Below are positions 1 through 8,325 of a DNA stretch of 41,011 nt, in pieces (the stretch's first letter is position 1; each line of letters starts with the position of its first letter). Made by a program: the position numbers and the translations under genes. The DNA comes from CAZSLI01 sp964607705. GTDB taxonomy: Bacteria > Actinomycetota > Coriobacteriia > Anaerosomatales > PHET01. The stretch covers positions 1 through 41,011 of the forward strand of contig CAZSLI010000022.1 of NCBI GenBank assembly GCA_964607705.1, written 5' to 3'. Under the pieces are notes generated by a model. It searched no databases, had not been told where the DNA came from, and was given only the letters and a program-made list of their open reading frames with translations.

Positions 1-3000
1 GTAGTACTCGATGAGGCTGTCACCCTCGCCGCTGACCGTGAACGGACCGGTGTAGCTTCCGAAGGCCCCACCGTTCACCCGGTAGCGGATATCTGTGACC
101 CAGGTGCGCGTCTCTGTGCTGGTCAGTGTCACGACCTCGGGCGAGGTCCGCCAGACCCCGCTCGCCGAGGAACTCGACACGGGCGGCTCTGAGTCCGCAG
201 AGAGGGCGCCGACGATGTCGACGGCGTCCAGGTTGACTGCCGCGCCGGTCGAGCCGGCATTCATCAGACCGCTATAGGCGAAGGATACGGTATGCGTGGT
301 GTCGGCGAGCCCCTGCACGCTCCACAGCGACGACTTGTACTGCGTCGTCACGGAGTAGAGGTCCGCCTGGATCGTCGCACCACCATCGACGGTGACGTTC
401 GCGATGCCCGACTGGGCGGACTTCATACCGATGAGCTGGATGCCGGTTCCCCTGAAGGTGACATAGGCGACGGACGGCGCAGGTCCCGTTGTCCGAACTA
501 CAGTCCCTCCCGAGTGAGACGCGTGCGAGGTCGTGGTCCATGACCCACGGTAGGTGACGCGGGGGTCGGACTGCTCACTCCGCGCGAACATCGTGAATGA
601 GGCGCTCTGCAGAGTCTCGCTGATGCCTACGTTGTCTACGGAGTACCACTCGAGTACATGGCTACCGACGGCATAGGGGACCGAAACGGCGGTGCCGGTC
701 GTCCATGCGCCGCCATCGATCCGGTAGCGCGTGGTTGCCACTCCCGAGAAGGCATCCGACGGCAGCAGCGCGATCGAGGCCGCTCCCGTATAGCTCGTGA
801 GAGCCGTGCTATTGGTGACGGGCGGAGTGTCATCGACTCGGACGGTGACCGACTGGGTGGTCTCGCGGTTGCCACGCTGGTCGACAGCGTAGTAGTTGAT
901 GACGGTCTGCCCCTCGGCGGTCACCGCGATAGGTGCGGTGTAGGTGGTGATTGCCGAGGGCTGGGCACCTGTGGAACCTGCATAGATGGCCTTGACGCCC
1001 GTCGTCGTGTCTTGCGACTGCAGAGTCACGGAGACTGGTCCGCGCGACCAGCCTGTCTGCGTCGTCGCCGAGGAGTGCGGCGCCTCGGTGTCGGGCACCT
1101 GCACCAGCGAACCCTCGACCTGCATGTGGTCGATGTTGACGGACGTGCTTCCCGACTGCGGCTCACCAGTCCACTCGACCTTCACGAGATAGTCGCCGAA
1201 CTCGAGGTCGCCGGAGGACCATTTGAGTACGTTGCCGAGCTCCGACGCGTCCGCATACAGGTCGACGAGCGTACTCGGCGTCGCCGTGTCGAGTATCGAC
1301 ACCCGCATCTTTCCGTAGTCACGGCCCGTGTGCGTGTACAGATCGAGACGCGTGCCTTGGAATGCGATGAGCGCGTAGGAGCCGCTGGTATTTGTCTTGG
1401 CGATGTCCGTCTGCGTGGCAAGGTCCCAGGTGCCGCGGTACACGATGTTCGCGTTGTCCTCGGTCTCCTGCTTCGAGGTCAGCCGCACGTCAAACGTAGC
1501 GCTCTTGATGGCCTCGACGTTGCCGACGTTGTCCTCCGAACGCCATTCCAGCAGGTGGGTCCGGCGGAAGCGGTTCCATACGACCGTGGCAACCTTACCC
1601 TGCTGCCATGCGCCTCCATCGACGCGGTATTCGGTCTTCTTGACGCCTGAATACGGGTCGTTCGGAGTCAGGGTGATGACGGCCTGCTCCGTGTAGTTCG
1701 CTATGGCGTCAGAGGTCGTGTTCGGCGCTGAGCCGTCGACGTACACGGTCCCGAACTTGTCGGCCTCACGGTTGTTGAAAAGGTCCACCGAGTAGAACGG
1801 CACGGTGATCGTGCCCTCCTGGCTGATGGTGACGGGCGCGTAGTAAGAGTAGTAGTTGTTGCCGCCGTCCAGCGAGTACCACGTCGACCGGACCGTTGAG
1901 CTTGCGTCGTATGCGGTCAGGCTGAACTGGGCGGACCCCTTCTGCCATCCGGTGGGTCCGGTGAAGCTTGTGATCGGCGGCACGCTGTCGGGCGGGTTGA
2001 CCGCCACCGTGAAGCTGTGGTGGGGGAGTTCCTCGTTCCCGGCATCGTCGACCGACCAGTACTCGATGTTGTAGATGCGGAACTCGACCAGGGAGATGCT
2101 CTGGCCTGACTGTTGAGTCCCCCCATCTATCCGATAGAACGACTGGGCCGGTGCCAGGGAGTCCTGGACGGTCAGGTTGATGACCGAGGGCCCGCTGTAG
2201 ACAGGCACGTGGTCATCGGTCGTCGTCGGCGCCGTCGAGTCGACCTTCAGCTGAGCGGTCTTGGTCGTCTCACGGTTGTTCTGGTTGTCGATCGAGTACC
2301 AAGCGACCGAATGGATGCCGTCGGCGACCGTGGTCGCACCAGGCACCCAGAGGCTGAACGGCGCACCGTCGATGGATGCCTGGGTCTCACGGACTCCCGA
2401 GATGTTGTCGGATGCGTCAAGCTCCAGATGGAAAGGCCCGCGCACCCATCCGGTCGGAGGGATGTTGGAGCTGGTGACCGGTGGTGCGTAGTCGGGCTGG
2501 AGTACCACGACGTTGACGCTCTTCGGGTCCTCGGCGTTACCGGCGCGGTCTATGGCGCGGTACCACAGGGTGTGGCTGCCAACGTACACGGTGGCCGAGC
2601 TGCCAGCCGTCCACTGCTGGTCGGTGTCGAAGCGCCACTCGATCTGCGCGACGCCGGAGATGGCGTCCTCGGAGCTGAAGGTAACGGTCGCCGTGCCGAT
2701 GACGCCCTGCGGGGCGGTGGCAGTCGAGACCGGTTTTGTGCGATCGAGGCGGAGCTCGTCGGTGTGGGGCGGCTCCGTGTGGCCCAGATTGTCGACGGAC
2801 CAGTACTGGATGGTGTGGGTTCCCTCGGTACTCCACGTGAAGGCACCCGTGTAGGTGGTCTCGGCTCCGCCATCGATTCGGTACATCGTCTCGCGCACGC
2901 CGGACACGCTGTCAGTGGCCACGAGGGTGACGGTGGGGTTGCTCAGATACCACTCGGCACGGTACTCGGCCCAGTAGGTGGTGGGCGGGTCGGAGTCGGG

Positions 3001-4593
3001 CGGCTGCAGCAGGAACGAGGTGAGGTGAGGCGTCTCACGATTACCTGCCGTGTCCTCGGCATAGTAGGAGAGCGTGTGCACGCCGGGATCGACGATGACC
3101 GCCTGCGCCTTGTTGCTGGAGACCGAGCCGTCGATGGACCACCAGATGTCACGCACCCCCGACAACGAGTCGTCAGCCGAGAAGTTGATGGTCGCTTGGC
3201 CGTAGTAGATGGGCTGCACGTCACAGGTACTCGTGGGGTTGGTGTTGTCGATGCGCACCTGCTGGGTGACGACCGGCTCAACGTTGCCCGGCCGGTCGAT
3301 CGAGTAGTACTTGAGGGTGTTGACGCCCTCGCTCTCGAGCGTGAGGTAGGTGCCGCTCACGTAGTTGATGGTCGGGGTGGTGTCGTCCGTCGAGTAGTAC
3401 GTTGCGACGACAGGCGAGCTTGTGTCGTCGGCCTGCAGGCGCACCGAGAGCGGTCCCGTGCTCCAGGACGTGGGGGCGTTGGACGTGGTCGTCGGAGGCA
3501 CAAGGTCCGGAGTACCCGCGTTGAGCAGCCAGGTGCCCACGTTGCCGGTCTTGTTGGTGCCGACTTTGTTCGTGACACGTACGGTGCCCCAGTTGTCGAC
3601 TGAGATGCCGGACGGCTGGTAGAGCCGCTGCCCGATGGGAAGCCCGCCGCCGAACTGCCCGAGAGCGTCGTACTGCGCCCCCCAACGCGAGAAGCGTCCG
3701 CCGTAGAACGGTGACGCGGCGGGCCGGTCGAGGACGTAGATGGTCCCGTATTCGTCTACGTCAAGGTCCCAAGGCTGAGTAAACAGGTCGCTGGCGCCCG
3801 ACTTGGGCCGGAGACCCGGCAGCAGGGCTCCTGTGGGCGAGAACTTCTGGATCCGGTTGTTGTCGCTGTCGGCGACGAAGAGGTTATTGTCGCTGTCCAC
3901 GTGCAGTCCGTGTGGGTATGCGAAGCCCTCGGGCGCCGTGCTGCCGGTCTCGGGATCCGCGAGCACGCCAAGTGCGTAGAGGAACTGGTGCGACGCATCG
4001 AACTTGAGCACACGGTGATGCAGCTGGTCGCTGACATACGCGCTTCCGCTCGAGTCGAAGGAGACGTCTGACGGCATCGAGAAGCCGAAGGGGGTCGAAT
4101 CGATGCTCTCAAGCGGATCAGAGTTCGCCGATCCGAGCGAGCCGAGGAAGGCACCGCTGTTTGGGTTGAAGATCGAGATCTGGCCGAGGAAGCCGTCTGA
4201 GACATACAGCAGGCCCGTCGCAGGCTCCACCGTGACAGACATGCCGTACCAGATGCTCTGCGAGCCGAGTCCCTGGCCGAAGATGGCGATGGGTTGGCCC
4301 GCTGCGGAGCGCTTCACGAGGCGAGAGAGCCCGGGGGTCCCCCAGTGCATGCCGTTCCAGTCGTTCTCCAGCGTCCAGACGTAGCCGTTGTGGTCATAGA
4401 CGAGACCGTCGATGCCCATGTCCGACCCAGCCTGCGGCAACGCGGTCATGGTGCTTTGCAGACTATAGGTGTCTGTTATGACCGGTGCCGGGAAGTCCGC
4501 AGCGCCCGCGAGTGACGGGAGCATGAAGAATGCGAACAACGCGACGATGAGGGCGAGGATCTGCTTGCTTATGCCCGGCTTTGCTGATGACAC
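1..4593 (-). CDS. Large secreted NHL-propeller and Ig-like repeat surface protein (partial, C-terminus outside window)
   Basis: Translating the minus strand from GTG at 4593 gives 1531 open codons to the window edge, with no stop. A GAGGAGG ribosome site lies 4 bases before the start. Residues 1-32 are a signal peptide: Lys-containing start, a hydrophobic run, and Ala-Gly-Ala-Ala before Asp33. Residues about 45-345 carry NHL-type beta-propeller repeats (G-x-x-V-D, F-V-A-D-S-x-N-N-R-I-Q-K-F). From about residue 360 there are eleven Ig-like/OmpL47-type repeats of about 84 residues, each marked by Y-x-S-[IV]-D-x-x-G-N-x-E. Two galactose-binding-like beta-sandwich modules interrupt them, at about nt 1480-1100 and 590-220. 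The likely role is an extracellular adhesin or cell-wall scaffold binding sugars. The anchor is not visible because the C-terminus is missing. The gene is divergent from an exopolysaccharide sugar transferase. Exact function is unknown. Confidence 0.85.
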   Translation of the reverse strand, partial: MSSAKPGISKQILALIVALFAFFMLPSLAGAADFPAPVITDTYSLQSTMTALPQAGSDMGIDGLVYDHNGYVWTLENDWNGMHWGTPGLSRLVKRSAAGQPIAIFGQGLGSQSIWYGMSVTVEPATGLLYVSDGFLGQISIFNPNSGAFLGSLGSANSDPLESIDSTPFGFSMPSDVSFDSSGSAYVSDQLHHRVLKFDASHQFLYALGVLADPETGSTAPEGFAYPHGLHVDSDNNLFVADSDNNRIQKFSPTGALLPGLRPKSGASDLFTQPWDLDVDEYGTIYVLDRPAASPFYGGRFSRWGAQYDALGQFGGGLPIGQRLYQPSGISVDNWGTVRVTNKVGTNKTGNVGTWLLNAGTPDLVPPTTTSNAPTSWSTGPLSVRLQADDTSSPVVATYYSTDDTTPTINYVSGTYLTLESEGVNTLKYYSIDRPGNVEPVVTQQVRIDNTNPTSTCDVQPIYYGQATINFSADDSLSGVRDIWWSIDGSVSSNKAQAVIVDPGVHTLSYYAEDTAGNRETPHLTSFLLQPPDSDPPTTYWAEYRAEWYLSNPTVTLVATDSVSGVRETMYRIDGGAETTYTGAFTWSTEGTHTIQYWSVDNLGHTEPPHTDELRLDRTKPVSTATAPQGVIGTATVTFSSEDAISGVAQIEWRFDTDQQWTAGSSATVYVGSHTLWYRAIDRAGNAEDPKSVNVVVLQPDYAPPVTSSNIPPTGWVRGPFHLELDASDNISGVRETQASIDGAPFSLWVPGATTVADGIHSVAWYSIDNQNNRETTKTAQLKVDSTAPTTTDDHVPVYSGPSVINLTVQDSLAPAQSFYRIDGGTQQSGQSISLVEFRIYNIEYWSVDDAGNEELPHHSFTVAVNPPDSVPPITSFTGPTGWQKGSAQFSLTAYDASSTVRSTWYSLDGGNNYYSYYAPVTISQEGTITVPFYSVDLFNNREADKFGTVYVDGSAPNTTSDAIANYTEQAVITLTPNDPYSGVKKTEYRVDGGAWQQGKVATVVWNRFRRTHLLEWRSEDNVGNVEAIKSATFDVRLTSKQETEDNANIVYRGTWDLATQTDIAKTNTSGSYALIAFQGTRLDLYTHTGRDYGKMRVSILDTATPSTLVDLYADASELGNVLKWSSGDLEFGDYLVKVEWTGEPQSGSTSVNIDHMQVEGSLVQVPDTEAPHSSATTQTGWSRGPVSVTLQSQDTTTGVKAIYAGSTGAQPSAITTYTAPIAVTAEGQTVINYYAVDQRGNRETTQSVTVRVDDTPPVTNSTALTSYTGAASIALLPSDAFSGVATTRYRIDGGAWTTGTAVSVPYAVGSHVLEWYSVDNVGISETLQSASFTMFARSEQSDPRVTYRGSWTTTSHASHSGGTVVRTTGPAPSVAYVTFRGTGIQLIGMKSAQSGIANVTVDGGATIQADLYSVTTQYKSSLWSVQGLADTTHTVSFAYSGLMNAGSTGAAVNLDAVDIVGALSADSEPPVSSSSASGVWRTSPEVVTLTSTETRTWVTDIRYRVNGGAFGSYTGPFTVSGEGDSLIEYY

Positions 4594-4715
4594 GACGCCT
4601 CCTCGATCGGGCCCGACCGGACCCAACATTGCACACCACAAGACGAACACCATCCGGTGTCCTACTAGAGGTATCGAACGCAGACGCTTACTACCTTAGA
4701 TACGCGAAGAAGAAT

Positions 4716-4731
4716 TGTGAGATTGGTCACG
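4716..4731. promoter_or_regulatory. CRP/FNR-like palindrome TGTGA-N6-TCACG
   Basis: Half-sites TGTGA (4716-4720) and TCACG (4727-4731) are separated by 6 bases, matching 9 of 10 defined positions of the CRP consensus TGTGA-N6-TCACA. The site lies in the divergent region between the surface protein and the sugar transferase. Its centre is about 70 bases upstream of the transcription start predicted from the TATACT element at 4781, close to a class I activator position. A second site of the same form, with the same TCACG half, lies at 21773-21788. Assignment to a CRP-family regulator is inference. Confidence 0.35.
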
Positions 4732-4757
4732 GGGTTAGAAGCCGCTGGTAACCCGAT

Positions 4758-4786
4758 TTCGACCGCTGGTCCAATTCGTCTATACT
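4758..4786 (+). promoter_or_regulatory. Promoter candidate for the sugar transferase gene
   Basis: The -10 element TATACT (4781-4786) differs from TATAAT at one base. The hexamer 17 bases upstream (TTCGAC, 4758-4763) is a poor -35, so activation through the CRP-like site at 4716-4731 is plausible. The predicted start is near 4793, leaving a leader of about 36 bases before ATG 4829. Confidence 0.45.
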
Positions 4787-4828
4787 GACGCCGACCTGCA
4801 ATCCATTTCCTACCATGCGGAGCCGCCG

Positions 4829-6307
4829 ATGGCGTCCGGCCCGGTCACTTCAGCCGATGTCCACCGAGGAGTAGGGCGACGCGCCGAACGACGGCGCCTC
4901 GTCCTCGCACTCGTCGTCGCCGACTTCGCCGCGATCACCCTTGCGGGACTTGTCGCGGCGTGGCTGCGTTTCGGGACCGTCTACGCCAAGTCGGCCTTCG
5001 AGAACTCCGATACACAGTTCTCGTTCGTGGCGTTGTCCCTCATCACGGCTGGGCTATGGACCGCCGTCATGGCGCTGAGCGGCATGTATGACCCCCACCG
5101 AGCCTTCGGCAGCATCGGGGACGCCGGTAAGATCGCGCGAACCCTGTCGATGGGTGTCGTCACCCTGATTCTTGGCACGTACATCGTGCGCACGCCGGGT
5201 CTCTCCCGAGCGTGGGTGCTGCTCACCTGGGTCGTGGCTATCGCCTTGGTTATCATCGCGCGGGCCTTGGTGTGGTCCATCGTGGTCCTCGCACGACGTC
5301 GCGGTGGGATGATGCAGCCGACGCTGATCGTCGGAAGCAATCTCGAGTCGGCAGACATCATCCGGGTATTGAGGGCCAATCCCGATGCCGGTTTGGTGCC
5401 GATGGGCTGCCTGACCTCGTCGCAAGCCGAGAAGCTGGAGCTCGACTTCTGCTCGGGAGACATCCCTGTCCTGGGCAGCGCTCGCGAGATCCAGGAGGTG
5501 CTTGCGGCTCACGACGTCGCCACAGTCGTCATCGCGTCGTCGGCGTTCGATCACGACGTGCTGGCGCGCATGATCGCGGAGCTTCGAGACCGGGAACTCG
5601 ACGTGCACATCTCTTCCGGCCTGTTCGAGGTGCTTACCAGCCGTGTCCTCGTCAACGAGATCGCGGGCGTGCCGCTCATCACTGTGAAGGGGCTGACGGT
5701 ATCGCGCCGCACGCTCGTCACCAAGCGGCTGTTCGACTTGGTATGCGCAACGCTAGCCGTGGTCCTCGGCCTGCCGATCTGGGCGCTGATCGCGCTTGGC
5801 ATCAAGCTCACGAGCCCCGGTCCCGTCTTCTACGCCCAGGACCGCATCGGACGCAATGGTCGCACGTTCCGTATGCTGAAGTTCCGCTCGATGTATCGCG
5901 ACGCCGACGCCCGTCTCGCAGAACTCCAGAGTGCCAACGAGGCGTCCGGCGCGATGTTCAAGATGAAGGACGACCCTCGGGTCACTCCTATCGGCAAATG
6001 GATGCGCAAGTTCTCGATCGACGAGTTCCCGCAGCTCATCAACGTTCTGAGCGGGGAGATGTCGCTCGTAGGCCCGCGTCCTCCGCTGCCGCAGGAGGTC
6101 GAGCGCTACACCGCGCATGACTGGCGGCGGCTGGAGGTCACTCCCGGTATGACGGGGCTGTGGCAGATATCCGGCCGAAGCAGGCTCACGTTCGACGAGA
6201 TGGTGCGACTCGACCTGTTCTACATCGAGAACTGGTCGGTAGGGCTTGATGTCTCGATCATCTTCCGCACCGTGCCGGCCGTCTTGCTGGCGCGCGGCGC
6301 GTACTAG
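4829..6307 (+). CDS. Polyprenyl-phosphate sugar-1-phosphate transferase (exopolysaccharide initiation)
   Basis: The 492-residue membrane enzyme transfers a sugar phosphate from a nucleotide sugar to undecaprenyl phosphate, the first step of a surface polysaccharide. The layout is typical of the WbaP/CpsE/EpsL family. There are four N-terminal membrane segments (about 24-44, 65-85, 107-119, 127-155), a CoA-binding-like Rossmann region (about 160-290), a fifth membrane segment (about 300-321), and a C-terminal catalytic domain. Catalytic-domain signatures visible are S-P-G-P-V-F-Y-A-Q-x-R-I-G, K-F-R-S-M, D-E-F-P-Q-L-x-N-V-L and S-L-V-G-P-R-P. The start ATG follows GGAG by 6 bases. The sugar donor cannot be told from sequence. 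Its stop codon overlaps that of the convergent glycosyltransferase, and galE nearby fits a polysaccharide locus. Confidence 0.93.
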   Translation: MASGPVTSADVHRGVGRRAERRRLVLALVVADFAAITLAGLVAAWLRFGTVYAKSAFENSDTQFSFVALSLITAGLWTAVMALSGMYDPHRAFGSIGDAGKIARTLSMGVVTLILGTYIVRTPGLSRAWVLLTWVVAIALVIIARALVWSIVVLARRRGGMMQPTLIVGSNLESADIIRVLRANPDAGLVPMGCLTSSQAEKLELDFCSGDIPVLGSAREIQEVLAAHDVATVVIASSAFDHDVLARMIAELRDRELDVHISSGLFEVLTSRVLVNEIAGVPLITVKGLTVSRRTLVTKRLFDLVCATLAVVLGLPIWALIALGIKLTSPGPVFYAQDRIGRNGRTFRMLKFRSMYRDADARLAELQSANEASGAMFKMKDDPRVTPIGKWMRKFSIDEFPQLINVLSGEMSLVGPRPPLPQEVERYTAHDWRRLEVTPGMTGLWQISGRSRLTFDEMVRLDLFYIENWSVGLDVSIIFRTVPAVLLARGAY

Positions 6308-7077
6308 GGCAGCGCCGCTTCGCTTTCGACCCTCTCGACCCGGTAGCGCACGAGGTCCGCTGCGTACCGGGTGTTGCCGATGAGATAGCGATGCCACAGC
6401 CGCCCGGGTTCGCTTGCCAGTCGGTGCACCCACTCGAGCCCCATGCGGCGCACCCACTCGGGTGCACGGCCCTTGCTACCCGAAAGGAAGTCGAAGGCCG
6501 CGCCGACGCACACGATCGGGATGCCGAGGCGTTCCGCGTTCTCGGCGGCCCAGATCTCCTGCTTTGGAGCCGAGACGCCCAGCCACAGCACGTCAGCACC
6601 GGAGGCGCGGACCTGCTCGATCATGCGCTGCGTGTCCTCGGCAGACCAGGGGCCGAACGGTGGTGACGCGAATCCGGCGATATGCAGGCCCGGATGGCGC
6701 TGAACGAGCGCCTGAGCGAGCTTCTCACAGGTCTCGGGACTGCTGCCGAGCAGGTAGAAGGCCTGTCCAGAACGAGCCGCTGTGGCGGCGGAGGCCTCGA
6801 AGACGTCGGGACCCGGTGACCTCTTGAGGCGCACGCCGAAGAGCCGCGCACCGAGGGTCATCGAGGAGCCGTCGGAAACCGGTACGACGCCGGGTGACTC
6901 AAGCAAATCGGCGTAGTCGGGCTCGCTTCGCCGCAGTATCGCCGAGTGGGCGTTGACGAAGGCGTAGACCACCGGTCGACGGTCGTTGGCGGCACGTGCG
7001 ATCGCTTCGACCGTCTCGGGAACGTCGAAGTCGTAGGTTCGCAGCCCAGCAACGCGGTATATGCCATTCGAGGGCAT
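6304..7077 (-). CDS. WecG/TagA/CpsF family glycosyltransferase (GT26)
   Basis: The 257-residue protein has GT26 family signatures: F-V-N-A-H-S near residue 40, S-D-G-S near 70, G-S-S-P-E-T near 112, and G-V-S-A-P-K-Q-E near 170, equivalent to the family G-x-P-x-Q-E motif. These enzymes add the second sugar, often N-acetylmannosamine or its uronate, to a lipid-linked sugar made by an initiating transferase. That matches the neighbour encoded on the opposite strand. The start ATG at 7077 follows GGAAGG by about 6 bases. It is transcribed toward the sugar transferase, and the two stop codons share the palindrome CTAG (6304-6307). It is divergent from galE, with overlapping -10 elements in the 97-base gap. 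The sugar specificity is not determined. Confidence 0.9.
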   Translation of the reverse strand: MPSNGIYRVAGLRTYDFDVPETVEAIARAANDRRPVVYAFVNAHSAILRRSEPDYADLLESPGVVPVSDGSSMTLGARLFGVRLKRSPGPDVFEASAATAARSGQAFYLLGSSPETCEKLAQALVQRHPGLHIAGFASPPFGPWSAEDTQRMIEQVRASGADVLWLGVSAPKQEIWAAENAERLGIPIVCVGAAFDFLSGSKGRAPEWVRRMGLEWVHRLASEPGRLWHRYLIGNTRYAADLVRYRVERVESEAALP

Positions 7078-7109
7078 CGTCAGCCTTCCGAGTGATCCGG
7101 TCGCCCTAG

Positions 7110-7117
7110 ACTATACT
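7110..7117. promoter_or_regulatory. Overlapping divergent -10 elements (galE / glycosyltransferase)
   Basis: The octamer ACTATACT contains TATACT on the plus strand (7112-7117, toward galE) and TATAGT on the minus strand (7115-7110, toward the GT26 gene). Both are one mismatch from TATAAT and both lie 30-60 bases from the respective start codons. No good -35 is seen for either. Two polymerases could not occupy both at once. Confidence 0.4.
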
Positions 7118-7174
7118 TCGATGCGTCCGGCGCGAGGGCGACTCGTTCGAACCACACTCCGATTGAGGGGCGCC

Positions 7175-8152
7175 ATGCGTATCCTGGTGACCGGTGGGGC
7201 CGGCTACATCGGCTCGATTACGACCCGCCATCTGATCGACTCCGGCCACGAATGCGTCGTCCTGGACGACCTGTCCCGCGGCCACCTCCGCGCCGTCGAT
7301 CCTCGTGCGACGTTCGTTCAAGGTTCCGTGGGCGATGCCGACGCGGTGCTTGCCGCTCTCGCCGACTGCGACGCCGTGATGCACCTTGCCGGCTTCATCG
7401 AAGTCGCCGAGTCGCAGGTGCAGCCCGAACTCTACCGCCGCGTCAACGTGGAGGAACCGCTCGTGCTACTTGATTCTATGGCCGAGCGCGGAGTGAGCGC
7501 CCTCGTCTTCTCGTCCACTGCCGCCGTCTATGGTGAGCCGGTGTCCGTCCCTATAGCCGAGGACGCTGCCACCGAACCTGTCAACGTTTACGGTGAGACG
7601 AAGCTGGCGTTCGAGCAGGCGCTCGACGAGTGGGCCGCACGAGGGTTGCGCTCGGTGCGCTTCCGCTACTTCAACGCCGCCGGTGCCTGGCCCGACGGCT
7701 CGCTCGGCGAGGCCCATGCTCCCGAGACCCACCTCATACCGCGCGTCATCGGCGCGATGCGTGGCGGGCAGGAGCGGTTCGAGGTGTACGGAGGCGACTA
7801 TCCCACGCCGGACGGCACATGCGTACGGGACTACATCCACGTTATGGACCTCGCGGAAGCCCATCGCCTCGGCCTGGAACGCTTGGGGGAGGGCGGAGCG
7901 GGCGGAGTATTCAACCTCGGCAACGGCGCGGGGTACTCGAACCTGGAGGTCGTGCGCACGTGCGCCGAGGCTACCGGCCGAACCGTGGAGATCGAGATGG
8001 GCCCGCGACGTGCCGGTGATCCTGCGCAGCTCGTTGCATCGTCCGAGAAGGTCCGTGAGCAGCTTGGTTGGGCACCGCGGCGACCGGGGTTGGGCGAAAT
8101 GGTGGCGGATGCCTGGCGCTGGCACCTTGCCCACGGGAACGGGTATCGCTAG
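7175..8152 (+). CDS. galE: UDP-glucose 4-epimerase
   Basis: The protein interconverts UDP-glucose and UDP-galactose using bound NAD and supplies precursors for surface polysaccharide. The NAD motif G-G-A-G-Y-I-G lies at residues 7-13. The catalytic Ser/Thr is in the segment S-S-T-A-A-V-Y-G, followed by the Y-G-E-T-K-L form of the YxxxK motif. The family segments R-Y-F-N-A-A-G and C-V-R-D-Y-I-H-V-D/M are present. The start is ATG 7175 because G-A-G-G-G-G lies 4 bases upstream and the NAD fold begins at once. The frame is open to 7061, but the extra residues match nothing in the family. Length is 325 residues, as usual. The promoter of the following tRNA lies over its 3' end. Confidence 0.95.
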   Translation: MRILVTGGAGYIGSITTRHLIDSGHECVVLDDLSRGHLRAVDPRATFVQGSVGDADAVLAALADCDAVMHLAGFIEVAESQVQPELYRRVNVEEPLVLLDSMAERGVSALVFSSTAAVYGEPVSVPIAEDAATEPVNVYGETKLAFEQALDEWAARGLRSVRFRYFNAAGAWPDGSLGEAHAPETHLIPRVIGAMRGGQERFEVYGGDYPTPDGTCVRDYIHVMDLAEAHRLGLERLGEGGAGGVFNLGNGAGYSNLEVVRTCAEATGRTVEIEMGPRRAGDPAQLVASSEKVREQLGWAPRRPGLGEMVADAWRWHLAHGNGYR

Positions 8153-8155
8153 AAT
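8127..8155 (+). promoter_or_regulatory. Promoter of tRNA-Val, overlapping the galE stop
   Basis: TTGCCC (8127-8132), a 17-base spacer and TAGAAT (8150-8155) form a good sigma70-type promoter. The -10 begins with the TAG stop codon of galE. The predicted start is near 8162, 20 bases before the mature tRNA. Confidence 0.7.
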
Positions 8156-8181
8156 CGTTCCTCGCCGCTAGCGGCATGCAC

Positions 8182-8256
8182 GGGCGATTAACTCAGCGGG
8201 AGAGTGCCACCTTCACACGGTGGAAGTCACTGGTTCAAATCCAGTATCGCCCACCA
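8182..8256 (+). tRNA. tRNA-Val (anticodon CAC)
   Basis: All four arms fold by eye. The acceptor stem is GGGCGAT/ATCGCCC. The D stem is ACTC/GAGT. The anticodon stem CCACC/GGTGG closes the loop TTCACAC, giving anticodon CAC at 8214-8216, which reads the valine codon GUG. The T stem is ACTGG/CCAGT with loop TTCAAAT. The variable loop has five bases. The 3' CCA (8254-8256) is encoded in the DNA. Confidence 0.97.
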
Positions 8257-8266
8257 CGAACATTCG

Positions 8267-8296
8267 AAGGCCTCGGCTCCAGCAGCCGGGGCCTTT
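8267..8296 (+). terminator. Intrinsic terminator after tRNA-Val
   Basis: A 12-base-pair GC-rich stem (8267-8278 with 8284-8295, one G-U pair) has a 5-base loop and is followed by a short T run. It ends the tRNA transcript about ten bases after the CCA and separates it from the ABC-F gene. Confidence 0.75.
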
Positions 8297-8310
8297 CGTG
8301 TACTCGGTGG

Positions 8311-8316
8311 TAGACT
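8311..8316 (+). promoter_or_regulatory. -10 element of a probable leaderless promoter (ABC-F gene)
   Basis: TAGACT ends 9 bases before the GTG start at 8326, so transcription would begin at or within a few bases of the start codon. No Shine-Dalgarno sequence is within range. No clear -35 is seen, because that place is taken by the terminator stem. Confidence 0.5.
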
Positions 8317-8325
8317 CTTTCGGCT

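Noticed and set aside
1..3500. Possible tandem DNA repeats in the surface-protein gene
   Set aside because: The repetition is at protein-domain level, with a period of about 250 bases and low identity between copies. No near-identical DNA repeat was seen.
2113..3603. Plus-strand open frame of nearly 500 codons inside the surface-protein region
   Set aside because: The minus strand encodes a secreted repeat protein with regular domains through this stretch. The plus-strand translation is rich in Arg, Gly, Val and Asp and has no recognisable domain.
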